Shown in pieces: positions 26,602 to 35,261 of a stretch of DNA of 64,000 nt. Source of the DNA: Colwellia sp. (GTDB lineage: Bacteria > Pseudomonadota > Gammaproteobacteria > Enterobacterales > Alteromonadaceae); contig NZ_JABSPA010000002.1 in assembly GCF_013214175.1 (NCBI RefSeq), positions 868,001 to 932,000 of the forward strand. Reading direction: 5' to 3'. The notes beneath the pieces were generated by a model. The model had not been told where the DNA came from. It made no database searches and was given only the letters and a program-made list of their open reading frames with translations. The number at the start of each line of letters is the position of its first letter. Position 1 is the stretch's first letter. Both the position numbers and the translations under genes were made by a program.

Positions 26602-27462
26602 CTAAGTAAGAATTACGGTTTTGTCACCGTTTATGCAAACTCGTTGTTCTGCATGTATCCTTACTGCGTGGCTCAATGCGGTCGCTTCTAAGTCATGACC
26701 CATATGTACCATTTGCTCTATGGTAAAAGTGTGATTAATAGACTTTACTTCCTGAGCAATAATAGGACCTTCATCAAGGTTTGCGGTTACATAATGGGCG
26801 GTAGCGCCAATAACTTTAACGCCTCGTGCATGAGCTTGATGATAAGGGCGAGCACCTTTAAAACTAGGTAAAAAGGAATGATGGATATTAATGGCTTTAC
26901 CTTGTAATTGCTGACATAAACCATCGGACAATATCTGCATATAACGGGCTAATACTAACAAATCAACCTTAAGCTCGATCATTAACTCACTAATTTGTGC
27001 TTCTTGTGCAAGTTTAGTCTCAGCATTTACCGGTAAGTAATAAAAGGGAATATTATGCCATTCAGTTAACGATTTGCAATCTTGATGATTGGAGATTACA
27101 CCAACGATATTAATAGGTAATACCCCAGATTTCCACTTAGTTAACAATGACACTAAACAGTGGTCATCTTTAGACACTGCAATCAAAATATTGGGCACAT
27201 CATCACGTTTACGTAATTGATATTGCATGGCGAGTGGTTTTGCTAATTCATCCAAGGCGGCAACAAATTCACTACTAGAAACGGTTAAATTACGATCATC
27301 AAAAGCAATACGTGAAAAGAAGGTTTCACTGTAAGGGTCACTGTATTGCGAAGTTTCGGTAATGAAAGCACCGTGTGAAAACAGGCTTTGCGATACTTTG
27401 GCTAAAACGCCTGAATTGTCAGGGCATTGCCAAGTTAAAATATAATGCGTGGCTAAAGACAT
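26602..27462 (-). CDS. purU: Formyltetrahydrofolate deformylase
   Basis: PurU hydrolyses 10-formyl-tetrahydrofolate to formate and tetrahydrofolate, supplying formate for PurT and balancing one-carbon pools. The 286-residue product has an N-terminal ACT domain (ILTWQCPDNSGVLAKVSQSL) and a C-terminal formyltransferase-like domain, with the catalytic Asn-His pair in INIHHSFLPSFKGARPYHQA and the Asp in ATAHYVTANLDEGPII. Length matches the family. It is monocistronic. Confidence 0.95.
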   Translation of the reverse strand: MSLATHYILTWQCPDNSGVLAKVSQSLFSHGAFITETSQYSDPYSETFFSRIAFDDRNLTVSSSEFVAALDELAKPLAMQYQLRKRDDVPNILIAVSKDDHCLVSLLTKWKSGVLPINIVGVISNHQDCKSLTEWHNIPFYYLPVNAETKLAQEAQISELMIELKVDLLVLARYMQILSDGLCQQLQGKAINIHHSFLPSFKGARPYHQAHARGVKVIGATAHYVTANLDEGPIIAQEVKSINHTFTIEQMVHMGHDLEATALSHAVRIHAEQRVCINGDKTVILT

Positions 27463-27590
27463 AATTACCTAAGTTCTGATGAGTATTAGCCCATCATTAG
27501 ATATTTCTCGGTGTATTGCCAGTGCTTTAATAGCTTGTTTGGCAATATGTTAGAGGGTAAATAGTCAGAAAAGTGTATCAATTGATAGGG

Positions 27591-27842
27591 CTAGTTCAAA
27601 TCATCTGATTCAAATGAATTCTGAATTTTAATCTTATTTTTAATATAAAGCTGCTCAACTTTTTCTCTAGCCCAGGGCGTTTTACGCAGAAATTTTAATG
27701 TTGATTGAATACTTGGGGTGTCAGTGAAACATTTTATTTTAATGGTTTTACCTAAGGTTTCAAAACCAAAGTAAGCTTCTAATTCAGTAACTATAGTTTT
27801 TAAACTTATGCCATGTAGCGGGTTGTAGGGCTGGTTATCCAT
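27591..27842 (-). CDS. VF530 family protein
   Basis: This 83-residue protein starts MDNQPYNPLHGISLKTIV. It matches the VF530 family of small proteins (structure solved for the Vibrio fischeri member; DNA binding proposed from fold, function unknown). The frame is open to 27893, but the upper part runs through a terminator hairpin, and the MDNQPYNPLHG start is the family's usual N-terminus, so 27842 is preferred. Confidence 0.8.
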   Translation of the reverse strand: MDNQPYNPLHGISLKTIVTELEAYFGFETLGKTIKIKCFTDTPSIQSTLKFLRKTPWAREKVEQLYIKNKIKIQNSFESDDLN

Positions 27843-27866
27843 TATTAATTCCAATCGGAGTATACA

Positions 27867-27905
27867 AAAAACACAATAACGATAGTATATCATTATTGTG
27901 TTTTT
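27867..27905 (-). terminator. Strong terminator of the peroxiredoxin-glutaredoxin gene
   Basis: AAAAACACAATAA pairs perfectly with TTATTGTGTTTTT (13 bp). It lies 55 bp after the peroxiredoxin stop and only 24 bp before the VF530 start, so it also sits in the VF530 leader. Confidence 0.88.
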
Positions 27906-27959
27906 ATTGGAGTATTGCTTAGCTTTAGGGCTTCAAATTTTAAAGCAAGTAAAGGGCGA

Positions 27960-28688
27960 CTAGCTAAAGTATTTAGTTAACTCGTCATTGCCGCCAATGT
28001 GTTTGCCGTCGATAAATATTTGTGGAGTGGTATCGGCTTTAGTAATAGCGCGCATTGCCGTAATACTAGTATCTTCACCTAAGATCATCTCTTCGTATTG
28101 TAAACCTTGTTCAGCCAATAAAGCTTTGGTTTTTGCACAATGTGAACAGCCGTGTTTAGTGAAAATAGCGACTTCAGTTTTTTGTACCGCTGCTGGATTA
28201 ATAAAGTTAAGCATGGTATCAGCATCGGATACTTCAAACGGGTCGCCTGGTAAATCAGGTTCAATGAACATTTTTTCAATAATGCCATTTTTAACTAACA
28301 TGGCATAACGCCAGCTACGCTTGCCAAAACCAATATCAGACTTATCAACTAACAAGCCCATACCTTGTGTGAAGTCACCATTACCATCAGGAATGAAGCT
28401 AATTTTGTCAGCATCTTGGTCTTTTGCCCAAGCGTTCATAACAAAGGTATCGTTAACCGAGATACAAACAATTTCATCAACACCATTGGCAAAAAACTTA
28501 GGCGCTAATTCGTTATAACGTGGTAAGTGAGAAGATGAACAAGTAGGGGTGAATGCTCCTGGTAATGAAAAAACTATCACTGTTTTATTAGCGAAAATAT
28601 CATCGCTAGTACGTGCGCTCCATGTGTCATCAGCTATGATTGGAAAAGTGACTGCAGGGACTTTTTGACCGGTAATATCAGTAAACAT
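27960..28688 (-). CDS. Hybrid peroxiredoxin-glutaredoxin (PGdx type)
   Basis: The 242-residue fusion has an N-terminal Prx5-type peroxiredoxin (about 1-160) with the peroxidatic cysteine in PGAFTPTCSSSHLP near residue 49, and a C-terminal glutaredoxin (about 170-242) with the active site HGCSHCAKT and the TTPQIFIDG cis-Pro region. It reduces peroxides using glutathione without a separate glutaredoxin, as shown for the Haemophilus and Chromatium enzymes. A nearly consensus OxyR box abutting a -35 element lies 105-140 bp upstream. A strong terminator follows. Confidence 0.95.
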   Translation of the reverse strand: MFTDITGQKVPAVTFPIIADDTWSARTSDDIFANKTVIVFSLPGAFTPTCSSSHLPRYNELAPKFFANGVDEIVCISVNDTFVMNAWAKDQDADKISFIPDGNGDFTQGMGLLVDKSDIGFGKRSWRYAMLVKNGIIEKMFIEPDLPGDPFEVSDADTMLNFINPAAVQKTEVAIFTKHGCSHCAKTKALLAEQGLQYEEMILGEDTSITAMRAITKADTTPQIFIDGKHIGGNDELTKYFS

Positions 28689-28763
28689 AATGAAATCCTT
28701 TAGGGGTAAATTTTATTCGTTTTTTTTGAATTACTCGTTCAAGTAACTCGTTAAGATGCAGCT

Positions 28764-28792
28764 ATTATGCTAGCTAAACTTGATTCAGTAAA
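28764..28792 (-). promoter_or_regulatory. Candidate sigma-70 promoter of the peroxiredoxin-glutaredoxin gene
   Basis: On the minus strand TTTACT (28792-28787), 17 bases, then CATAAT (28769-28764). The -35 hexamer directly touches the OxyR-type box, the arrangement seen at OxyR-activated promoters. Confidence 0.6.
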
Positions 28793-28829
28793 ACTTATTA
28801 AATCTATCATTACAATAGGTAAAATCTAT
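28793..28829 (-). promoter_or_regulatory. OxyR-type operator
   Basis: On the plus strand the four elements are ACTT, CTAT, ATAG, CTAT, each separated by exactly 7 bases (37 bp in all). The OxyR consensus is ATAG-CTAT-ATAG-CTAT with the same spacing and with inner T and A positions that are all present here. By count 17 of 20 defined bases match; only the outermost element is poor. Confidence 0.72.
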
Positions 28830-28944
28830 TTATAAAATAAACTAATAATAAAATTATTAATAATGGCGAATACAAGCAAGAGAAAAGAATTCCATCTATC
28901 CTTGCTCAGAGTCACTAACGCATGATAAATTAGTCACTCCTAAG

Positions 28945-28956
28945 TTGTATATACAA
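28945..28956. promoter_or_regulatory. HutC-type operator before hutG
   Basis: TTGTATATACAA is a perfect 12-bp palindrome containing TGTA-N2-TACA, the core described for HutC, the GntR-type repressor of histidine utilisation genes. It lies 31 bp before the hutG start. Confidence 0.65.
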
Positions 28957-28987
28957 TTTGAACGATAGCCAATTTTGAGGGGATAAC

Positions 28988-29776
28988 ATGAATAAGAGTT
29001 ATGACTTGGTCACTGGGAAAATAGGCATGTTAATTAGCATGCCGCATAACGGGCAATTAATCCCTGACAGTATAGCTGCCACCATGACAAATACCGGTCA
29101 TCAGGTTCCAGATACTGATTGGTATATGGATAAACTCTACGACTTTGCCCAAGGTCTTGGTATTTCGATTATAAAACCTAAATACAGTCGCTATGTTATC
29201 GATTTAAATCGCAATATCGATGGCATAAATTTATACCCAGGTGCAAATAGCACTGAGTTATGCCCAACTACAGCTTTTGACTTGTCACCATTATATATCT
29301 CGGGACAAGAGCCTGATGAAGCTGAAATTAAGCGCAGAATTGAACTTTATTGGCAACCTTATCACCAGGCATTAAACGATACCTTAGCCCAAATGAAAGC
29401 ACAGTTCGGTAAAGTTATTTTATTGGATGCTCATTCTATTTTGTCACATGTGCCACGTTTCTTTGATGGGCAATTACCGGACTTTAATTTTGGTAGTGCT
29501 AATGGTGAAAGTTGTAGTAGTGAGTTGATTAATAAAATAGCCATGCTTGATTTATCTCCTTATTCTAGTGTGGTTAATGGCCGCTTTAAAGGTGGTTATA
29601 TCACCCGAGGTTATGGCAATCCTAAAGAAAATATTCATGCCGTGCAGTTAGAGTTATCACAGCATACCTATATGGATGAACCTAGTGATCGTTACAATGA
29701 ACAAAAAGCTGCGCAGGTAAAAGAAAAGTTACAGGTATTTGTAAAATGCTTAGCTGACTTCAGTCAAGAGAAGTAA
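28988..29776 (+). CDS. hutG: N-formylglutamate deformylase
   Basis: HutG hydrolyses N-formyl-L-glutamate to formate and glutamate, the last step of the five-step histidine degradation route. The 262-residue product has the family's metal motifs, with SMPHNGQLIPD near the N-terminus and LLDAHSILSHVPRFFDG in the middle. GAGGGG precedes the start at good spacing. It is followed at 133 bp by hutF, so this genome uses the HutF-HutG branch in which formiminoglutamate is first deiminated. A HutC-like palindrome lies just upstream. Confidence 0.93.
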   Translation: MNKSYDLVTGKIGMLISMPHNGQLIPDSIAATMTNTGHQVPDTDWYMDKLYDFAQGLGISIIKPKYSRYVIDLNRNIDGINLYPGANSTELCPTTAFDLSPLYISGQEPDEAEIKRRIELYWQPYHQALNDTLAQMKAQFGKVILLDAHSILSHVPRFFDGQLPDFNFGSANGESCSSELINKIAMLDLSPYSSVVNGRFKGGYITRGYGNPKENIHAVQLELSQHTYMDEPSDRYNEQKAAQVKEKLQVFVKCLADFSQEK

Positions 29777-29909
29777 ATCAAGCAAAGTAGGCCAAGAAAA
29801 GTAAGCTAAGTTGAAGTTAGTGCTAGCTAGTTTAGTCATAGGCTTAGTAAGCAGCATAAGTAATCCAGTTTAGTAAATAAGCACAATTAGAGAAGTTTGG
29901 CAGGGTAAT

Positions 29910-31334
29910 ATGAAACTATACGCAGAAAATATTTTATTAAAAGATGGTTGGGCTGCTAAGCAAACCATTACTATTGAGCAAGGTGTTATTACAGCCATTG
30001 AAGCTGGCATGATTGCTGGCGCTGAAATAGCAAAAGGTGCTGTCATTCCAGGTATGGTTAATTGTCATTCACACGCTTTTCAACGAGCTTTTGCTGGTTT
30101 TAGTGAGCAAGGCAGTGAAGGGCAAGATAGCTTTTGGACATGGCGAAAAATCATGTATCAATTTCTAGCCCTGCTAACCGATGTTGATGCTAAAAATATT
30201 GCTAAACAACTCTATATTGAAATGCTTAAAATGGGTTATACCCGAGTTGCCGAGTTTCATTATTTACATCATGATATTGATGGCAGTACTTATGACGCTA
30301 ATGCTACTGAAGGCAGCACATCAAAAACCATCCCATCAAAAGGGAGCTCAGCTAATCTTGCCACTATGGCACAAGCAATTTTTACTGCAGCAAAAGAATC
30401 CGGTATCGGCTTAACCTTATTACCTGTGTTATATCAACATGGTGGTTTTGGCGAACAAGCACCGAATGATGGACAAAAACGCTTTATCAATTCAACCAAG
30501 CAGTTTAACCAGTTAGTAAGTGACTGCTTTGCCTTAAGTGAACAATACTCAAATACCAATGTTGGTATTGCGCCGCATTCTTTACGTGCTGTTGATAAGG
30601 CTTCACTAATCAGTGCGGTGACACATGTGCGTGGCTTAGATAAGCAAGCACCAATTCATATTCATATTAGTGAGCAACAAAAAGAAGTTGATGATTGCTT
30701 GCAACATTACGGTAAAAGACCAGTGCAATGGCTACTTGATAATATCGAACTGGATAAGTTTTGGTGTTTAATTCATGCCACTCATATCGATGAGGCCGAA
30801 AGAAAAGGCATTATCGCTAAACAAGCCATAGCAGGAATTTGTCCTACTACTGAAGCCAATTTAGGAGACGGAATTTTCCCAACCACCGAGTTTTTAGCTG
30901 AACAAGGTACTATAGCCATCGGCTCTGATAGTCATATTTCAGTGAATCCTATTGAGGAATTACGCTGGCTTGAATATGCACAACGTCTGATAAAGCAACA
31001 ACGCGCTATTTTAGCTTCAGATGAACAAGCGTCAGTGGGGCAAAATTTATGGCAACAGGCGGCTCAAGGAGGCGCGCAAAGTACTAATAGTAATACCGGT
31101 TGCTTAGCTATTGGTAAACAGGCGGATTTATTAGTATTGGATAGTGATAAAACTAAGTTATACGCTAATGCTAATCAGCACTTACTGGATAGTATGATTT
31201 TTGCCAGTCAGCAAAACCCAGTGGCCGATGTGATGGTTAATGGTGTGTGGCAGATAAGAGCTCAACAACATGTTGAGCAAGAGCAAGCCAGTGATAACTT
31301 TGCCAAATTATTAGTCAGGTTATCTGCTAGCTAA
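29910..31334 (+). CDS. hutF: Formimidoylglutamate deiminase
   Basis: HutF converts N-formimino-L-glutamate to N-formylglutamate and ammonia, feeding HutG. It is an amidohydrolase-fold enzyme of 474 residues. MVNCHSHAFQRAF carries the first metal histidines, FHYLHHD follows, then a central HIHISEQQKEVDDC, HATHID, and GSDSHISVNPIEEL with the metal Asp. Between FHYLHHDIDG and the next conserved helix, at about residues 126-150, is a Ser/Thr-rich stretch longer than in the HutF proteins I know. It probably shares a transcript with hutG. Confidence 0.93.
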   Translation: MKLYAENILLKDGWAAKQTITIEQGVITAIEAGMIAGAEIAKGAVIPGMVNCHSHAFQRAFAGFSEQGSEGQDSFWTWRKIMYQFLALLTDVDAKNIAKQLYIEMLKMGYTRVAEFHYLHHDIDGSTYDANATEGSTSKTIPSKGSSANLATMAQAIFTAAKESGIGLTLLPVLYQHGGFGEQAPNDGQKRFINSTKQFNQLVSDCFALSEQYSNTNVGIAPHSLRAVDKASLISAVTHVRGLDKQAPIHIHISEQQKEVDDCLQHYGKRPVQWLLDNIELDKFWCLIHATHIDEAERKGIIAKQAIAGICPTTEANLGDGIFPTTEFLAEQGTIAIGSDSHISVNPIEELRWLEYAQRLIKQQRAILASDEQASVGQNLWQQAAQGGAQSTNSNTGCLAIGKQADLLVLDSDKTKLYANANQHLLDSMIFASQQNPVADVMVNGVWQIRAQQHVEQEQASDNFAKLLVRLSAS

Positions 31335-31367
31335 TATGGGTTAAGGCTAGGTGCTTTAATCCAAGGG

Positions 31368-31724
31368 TTAAAGCATGCTAGCGTAACGGGTAATGACCCG
31401 ACAGACTTTCTCTTGATTTTTGATATGAAAGACAATATCTCGCTGTTCAGTTTTACAAATAGTAAAATAATACTCTTTAACTACTACTCTTGATGAGGTA
31501 ATAACTTTTAAGCGCTCAACTTCTCTTTCTGAAAAACTCCCTAAGTCACCTTCTAAATCTTGATAAATCTTATCGGCTTTTAACCGTACTTTAGTGTCAC
31601 TAAACTCAGTAAAACCTTCAAGTAAAGCTTGTTTTTGCTCGTTATAAAATTGAGTCACTTCTTCATTCGGATAGAAATGTAAATAGAGTGCGGCAGCAAC
31701 GATTAAGATCAATAAATGCTTCAT
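31368..31724 (-). CDS. Small exported or membrane-anchored protein, unknown
   Basis: I do not recognise a family. The 118-residue product begins with a hydrophobic segment (residues 3-17, MKHLLILIVAAALYL), then a charged helical region rich in Glu and Lys, and a C-terminal beta-rich part with two cysteines (ICKTEQ and KVCRVI) that could form a disulphide in the periplasm. It is convergent with hutF, 34 bp from its stop, and divergent from ccoG. Confidence 0.6.
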   Translation of the reverse strand: MKHLLILIVAAALYLHFYPNEEVTQFYNEQKQALLEGFTEFSDTKVRLKADKIYQDLEGDLGSFSEREVERLKVITSSRVVVKEYYFTICKTEQRDIVFHIKNQEKVCRVITRYASML

Positions 31725-31887
31725 AATATGTCATATAATAAATTAGAAGAGCTGATTTTATATTAAATGACTCGCTAAGGTAATAAATTATTAGCTATTA
31801 TGCGCATTTGTTAATAAAATTAACGTTCGTATTAAGGCTAGCAAGTAGCCCGCTAGTAGTATTTTACTCGCTTACCAAGGATTCATC

Positions 31888-33351
31888 GTGAGAGCAAACG
31901 ACCCATCATCCTCTGCGCCTAAAACAAAAAAGGCGGCGGTTGAACAGTACATCCCCATTAAAAATGTCAAAATTCATGGCAATAAAAACACCGGTAAAGA
32001 ACGTTACAAACCCGGTGATCAAATATATGTCCGTAAAGTCTCTGGTTTTTTTCAAAAACTCAGGCAGCGGATGAACCTTGTTTATTTTGCCTTCTTTCTC
32101 ATACTGCCTTGGCTACAGTTTAATGGTCATCAAGCGGTATTGTTTGATATCAGTGAACAACGCTTTACCCTGTGGAACCTTACTTTATGGCCACAAGATT
32201 TAACTTTGCTGGCGTGGTTTAGCATACTGGGTGCTTTTTTACTGTTCTTTGTCACCACCTTTGTTGGTCGAGTCTGGTGTGGCTATATGTGTCCACAAAC
32301 CGTATGGACTTTTATCTTTATTTGGTTTGAAGAGAAAATTGAAGGCACAGCAAATCAAAGAAGAAAGTTAGACAAACAAGCATTAAATCGCAATAAAGTT
32401 ATACGTAAAACATTAAAACATTGTGCTTGGTTATTATTTTCGCTTTATACCGCGATGACTTTTGCTGGCTACTTTTCGCCAATGCAGGACTTGTTTATTG
32501 ATGTCTTTACCTTAGATACTAGCGTGATGATGGCCGGGATTTTAGCTTTTTTCACCTTTGCCACCTATGGCAACGCCGGTTGGATGCGTGAAACTGTGTG
32601 TTTACATATGTGCCCTTACGCACGTTTTCAATCAGCCATGTTTGATAAAGATACCGTAACTGTTGCTTATGATAGTAAGCGCGGCGAGAGCAGAGGTGCT
32701 CGCGGTCGTAAACAAGACCATAAAGCCATGGGGCTAGGAGATTGTATTGATTGTAATTTATGTGTGGAGGTTTGCCCTACCGGCATAGATATTCGCAATG
32801 GCTTGCAATATGAATGTATTAACTGTGGCGCTTGTGTTGATGCGTGTGATGGCGTTATGGATAAGATGGGCTATGAGTCAGGCCTTATTCGTTATACCAC
32901 AGAGCATGAATTACAAGGTAATAAAGTCCATCTACTACGTTCTAAACTCGTTGGTTATGCGGTGTTACTCATTATTATGAGTACTCTGTTAGTACTTGAA
33001 ATCGTTAATCGCGTGCCTTTATCTTTAGATATTATTCGCGACCGAACAGAGCTGGCGAAAGAGAACTTTAATGGCGACATTGAAAATGTCTTTACCTTAA
33101 AAATCCTCAATATGTCGCAAACAGATAATACCTATAAGCTATCTATGCAGGGTATTAATAATACCCAATGGCATGGAAAACAAGAAGTGACCGTTAAAGC
33201 GGCTACTGTTTATACATTGCCGATAAGTATCTCTGTAGACCCTTATGAATTGGAAAGTTTTATGACTAATATTACCTTTACCGTTGAACAAATATCACCG
33301 GAAAGTGAGGCGAAGATCGAGCAAGAAAGCCGATTCTTTAATAAACACTAA
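31888..33351 (+). CDS. ccoG: Cytochrome c oxidase accessory protein CcoG (FixG/RdxA family)
   Basis: CcoG is an inner-membrane iron-sulphur protein that helps copper delivery to cbb3-type cytochrome oxidase by reducing Cu(II). The 487-residue product has about five membrane spans, a CGYMCPQTVW motif, two 4Fe-4S clusters (CIDCNLCVEVCP and CINCGACVDACD), and the C-terminal immunoglobulin-like FixG domain. The start is GTG at 31888 after AAGGA. No ccoNOPQ or ccoI gene is in the window. Its stop overlaps the srkA start in TAATG, suggesting coupled translation. Confidence 0.95.
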   Translation: MRANDPSSSAPKTKKAAVEQYIPIKNVKIHGNKNTGKERYKPGDQIYVRKVSGFFQKLRQRMNLVYFAFFLILPWLQFNGHQAVLFDISEQRFTLWNLTLWPQDLTLLAWFSILGAFLLFFVTTFVGRVWCGYMCPQTVWTFIFIWFEEKIEGTANQRRKLDKQALNRNKVIRKTLKHCAWLLFSLYTAMTFAGYFSPMQDLFIDVFTLDTSVMMAGILAFFTFATYGNAGWMRETVCLHMCPYARFQSAMFDKDTVTVAYDSKRGESRGARGRKQDHKAMGLGDCIDCNLCVEVCPTGIDIRNGLQYECINCGACVDACDGVMDKMGYESGLIRYTTEHELQGNKVHLLRSKLVGYAVLLIIMSTLLVLEIVNRVPLSLDIIRDRTELAKENFNGDIENVFTLKILNMSQTDNTYKLSMQGINNTQWHGKQEVTVKAATVYTLPISISVDPYELESFMTNITFTVEQISPESEAKIEQESRFFNKH

Positions 33352-34337
33352 TGGCTTCATTTGATTTTAGTGCATTGTCACCAGACTTAATTATTGATGG
33401 TTTAGAGAGTGCCGGGTTTAGCGTTGATAGCGGTTTATTAGCGCTTAACAGCTATGAAAATAGAGTCTATCAATTTCATGATGATAACTTAGTTAAATAT
33501 GTGACTAAGTTCTACCGACCACAGCGTTGGCAGCTTAAGCAGATTCACGAAGAGCATGATTTTTCCTTTGAGCTTGAAGAGCAAGAACTACCGATAGTTG
33601 CGCCACTAAAAGTTAATGGCAGAAGTTTATTTGAATTTAAAGGCTATCATTTTGCCGTATTTCCTTGTCGAGGTGGACGTATTTTTGAGGTCGATAACCT
33701 CAACCAACTAGAGTGGATGGGCCGGTTTATTGCCCGTATTCATGCGGTCTCTTCACAAAATGACTTTCAACATAGGCCAAATTTCAATACCGATGAATTA
33801 CTGTTCCAAGCACGTGATAGTATTATTGCTTCAAACTATGTTCCTAAAAGTTTAACAACGCCCTTTTTTACCATTTTAGATCAGGTTATTGACGTTGCGG
33901 CCAAGCAGTATTTACCGGCACAACATACCAAGCAAATTCGCTTACATGGTGATTGTCATGCAGGTAATATTTTATGGCGTGATGAAGGGCCTCACTTTGT
34001 TGACTTAGATGACTGTCGAACCGGGCCTGCTATTCAAGACCTTTGGATGATGCTATCAGGAGACAGGCAACAGCAGTTGTTACAGCTTGATACATTATTA
34101 ATGGGCTATGAAGAGTTCTTTTCCTTTGAAAATGATCAGCTTATGTTGATAGAATCATTAAGAACTATGCGACTGGTTAATTATATGGCATGGTTATGCA
34201 AACGTTGGCAAGATCCTGCTTTCCCACCAAATTTTCCTTGGTTTAATACCGAGAAATATTGGGAGCAGCAAATACTGATGCTGAAAGAGCAAATGTCTGC
34301 CTTGCAACAAGCACCGTTAAGTTTGAATAACTTTTAG
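33351..34337 (+). CDS. srkA: Stress response kinase A (YihE family)
   Basis: SrkA is a cytoplasmic Ser/Thr-type kinase of the aminoglycoside phosphotransferase fold that protects against stress-induced death, in E. coli by countering MazEF. The 328-residue product has the catalytic loop LHGDCHAGNILW and the metal-binding FVDLDDC. Length equals the E. coli protein. It overlaps ccoG by one base and precedes dsbA by 82 bp; the srkA-dsbA order is the same as in enterobacteria, where the two are co-transcribed. Confidence 0.94.
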   Translation: MASFDFSALSPDLIIDGLESAGFSVDSGLLALNSYENRVYQFHDDNLVKYVTKFYRPQRWQLKQIHEEHDFSFELEEQELPIVAPLKVNGRSLFEFKGYHFAVFPCRGGRIFEVDNLNQLEWMGRFIARIHAVSSQNDFQHRPNFNTDELLFQARDSIIASNYVPKSLTTPFFTILDQVIDVAAKQYLPAQHTKQIRLHGDCHAGNILWRDEGPHFVDLDDCRTGPAIQDLWMMLSGDRQQQLLQLDTLLMGYEEFFSFENDQLMLIESLRTMRLVNYMAWLCKRWQDPAFPPNFPWFNTEKYWEQQILMLKEQMSALQQAPLSLNNF

Positions 34338-34419
34338 CCCTAGTAATGCATATAAGTAATTAATTGAAGTTATTTATAGTTGTTACTGTTATTGGGCCAT
34401 TTTACTTTAGGAAAAAATA

Positions 34420-35064
34420 ATGAATAAAATACTAAAATCTCTTTTGTTGATGCCGCTGTTGGTTTTATCTGTAGGTGCCACTGCTGCGCAATATACAGAA
34501 GGTGAGCAATACACTAAAGTGAGTGAAACGGTTACTAAGAAAAAAGAAGTGCGTGAATACTTCTCTATTTACTGTCCGCATTGTATGACTTTTGAATCTT
34601 TTGCCCATGACTTAAAAAAATCACTACCTGCAGATGCAAAGTTTGTGCGTAACCATGTTGATTTTCTTCGTGCCGCTAGCCCGAAAGTTCAAGCGATGAT
34701 CACTAAATCAATCGTTGTTGCTGAGCAAATGGATAATACGGATAAGCTTGTTGGTGCTATCTTTAATTATGTACAAGTACAACGCGCAGTTATAACTTCA
34801 GAAAAAGACTTACGTAATATCTTTGTCTTAAATGGTGCTGATGGTGAGAAGTTTGATAAGTTAATGAAAAGCTTTAGCGTGAATTCACAAGCAAAATCAT
34901 TAAAGAAAAGCCAAGACACCATGAGTGCTAAACGTGCTTTAACTAGCGTTCCAGCTATTTTTGTTAATGGAAAATACCGAGTCAACGCAGCAAAATTAGA
35001 TAAAAACAATTTGGAACAAGATTATAAAAATCTAGTGAAATACTTACTTGAATTAGACTCATAA
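34420..35064 (+). CDS. dsbA: Thiol:disulphide interchange protein DsbA
   Basis: DsbA is the periplasmic oxidase that introduces disulphides into exported proteins and is reoxidised by DsbB. The 214-residue product has a signal peptide (cut after GATAA), the active site YCPHC near residue 51 (CPHC as in E. coli), and the cis-proline loop TSVPAIFVNG. The C-terminus is complete. A clear terminator follows. It is probably transcribed with ccoG and srkA. Confidence 0.95.
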   Translation: MNKILKSLLLMPLLVLSVGATAAQYTEGEQYTKVSETVTKKKEVREYFSIYCPHCMTFESFAHDLKKSLPADAKFVRNHVDFLRAASPKVQAMITKSIVVAEQMDNTDKLVGAIFNYVQVQRAVITSEKDLRNIFVLNGADGEKFDKLMKSFSVNSQAKSLKKSQDTMSAKRALTSVPAIFVNGKYRVNAAKLDKNNLEQDYKNLVKYLLELDS

Positions 35065-35146
35065 GAGCTATTACGACTATTGTTAATAGTGCTGAGTTAA
35101 TCGTACTGAATTGATAACATTGTTTTTAATAAATGTTAGTAAATAC

Positions 35147-35182
35147 AAAAAGGCAGACTGTATCTTTACAGTCTGCCTTTTT
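35147..35182 (+). terminator. dsbA terminator
   Basis: A 16-bp stem (AAAAAGGCAGACTGTA with its complement) with a 4-nt loop TCTT and a long T run, 83 bp after dsbA. It can also act on the minus strand. Confidence 0.92.
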
Positions 35183-35261
35183 TTTGTTTAGCAGATGTTA
35201 GTTAATGCTATAAAATAACATTGCATTAACTAAGATCTAATTAACTAACGTAACTCGCTTG

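Noticed and set aside
31810-31824. GTTAAT-AAA-ATTAAC palindrome before ccoG as an FNR or similar site
   Set aside because: It does not match the TTGAT-N4-ATCAA FNR pattern, and AT-rich palindromes of this kind arise by chance in this genome.
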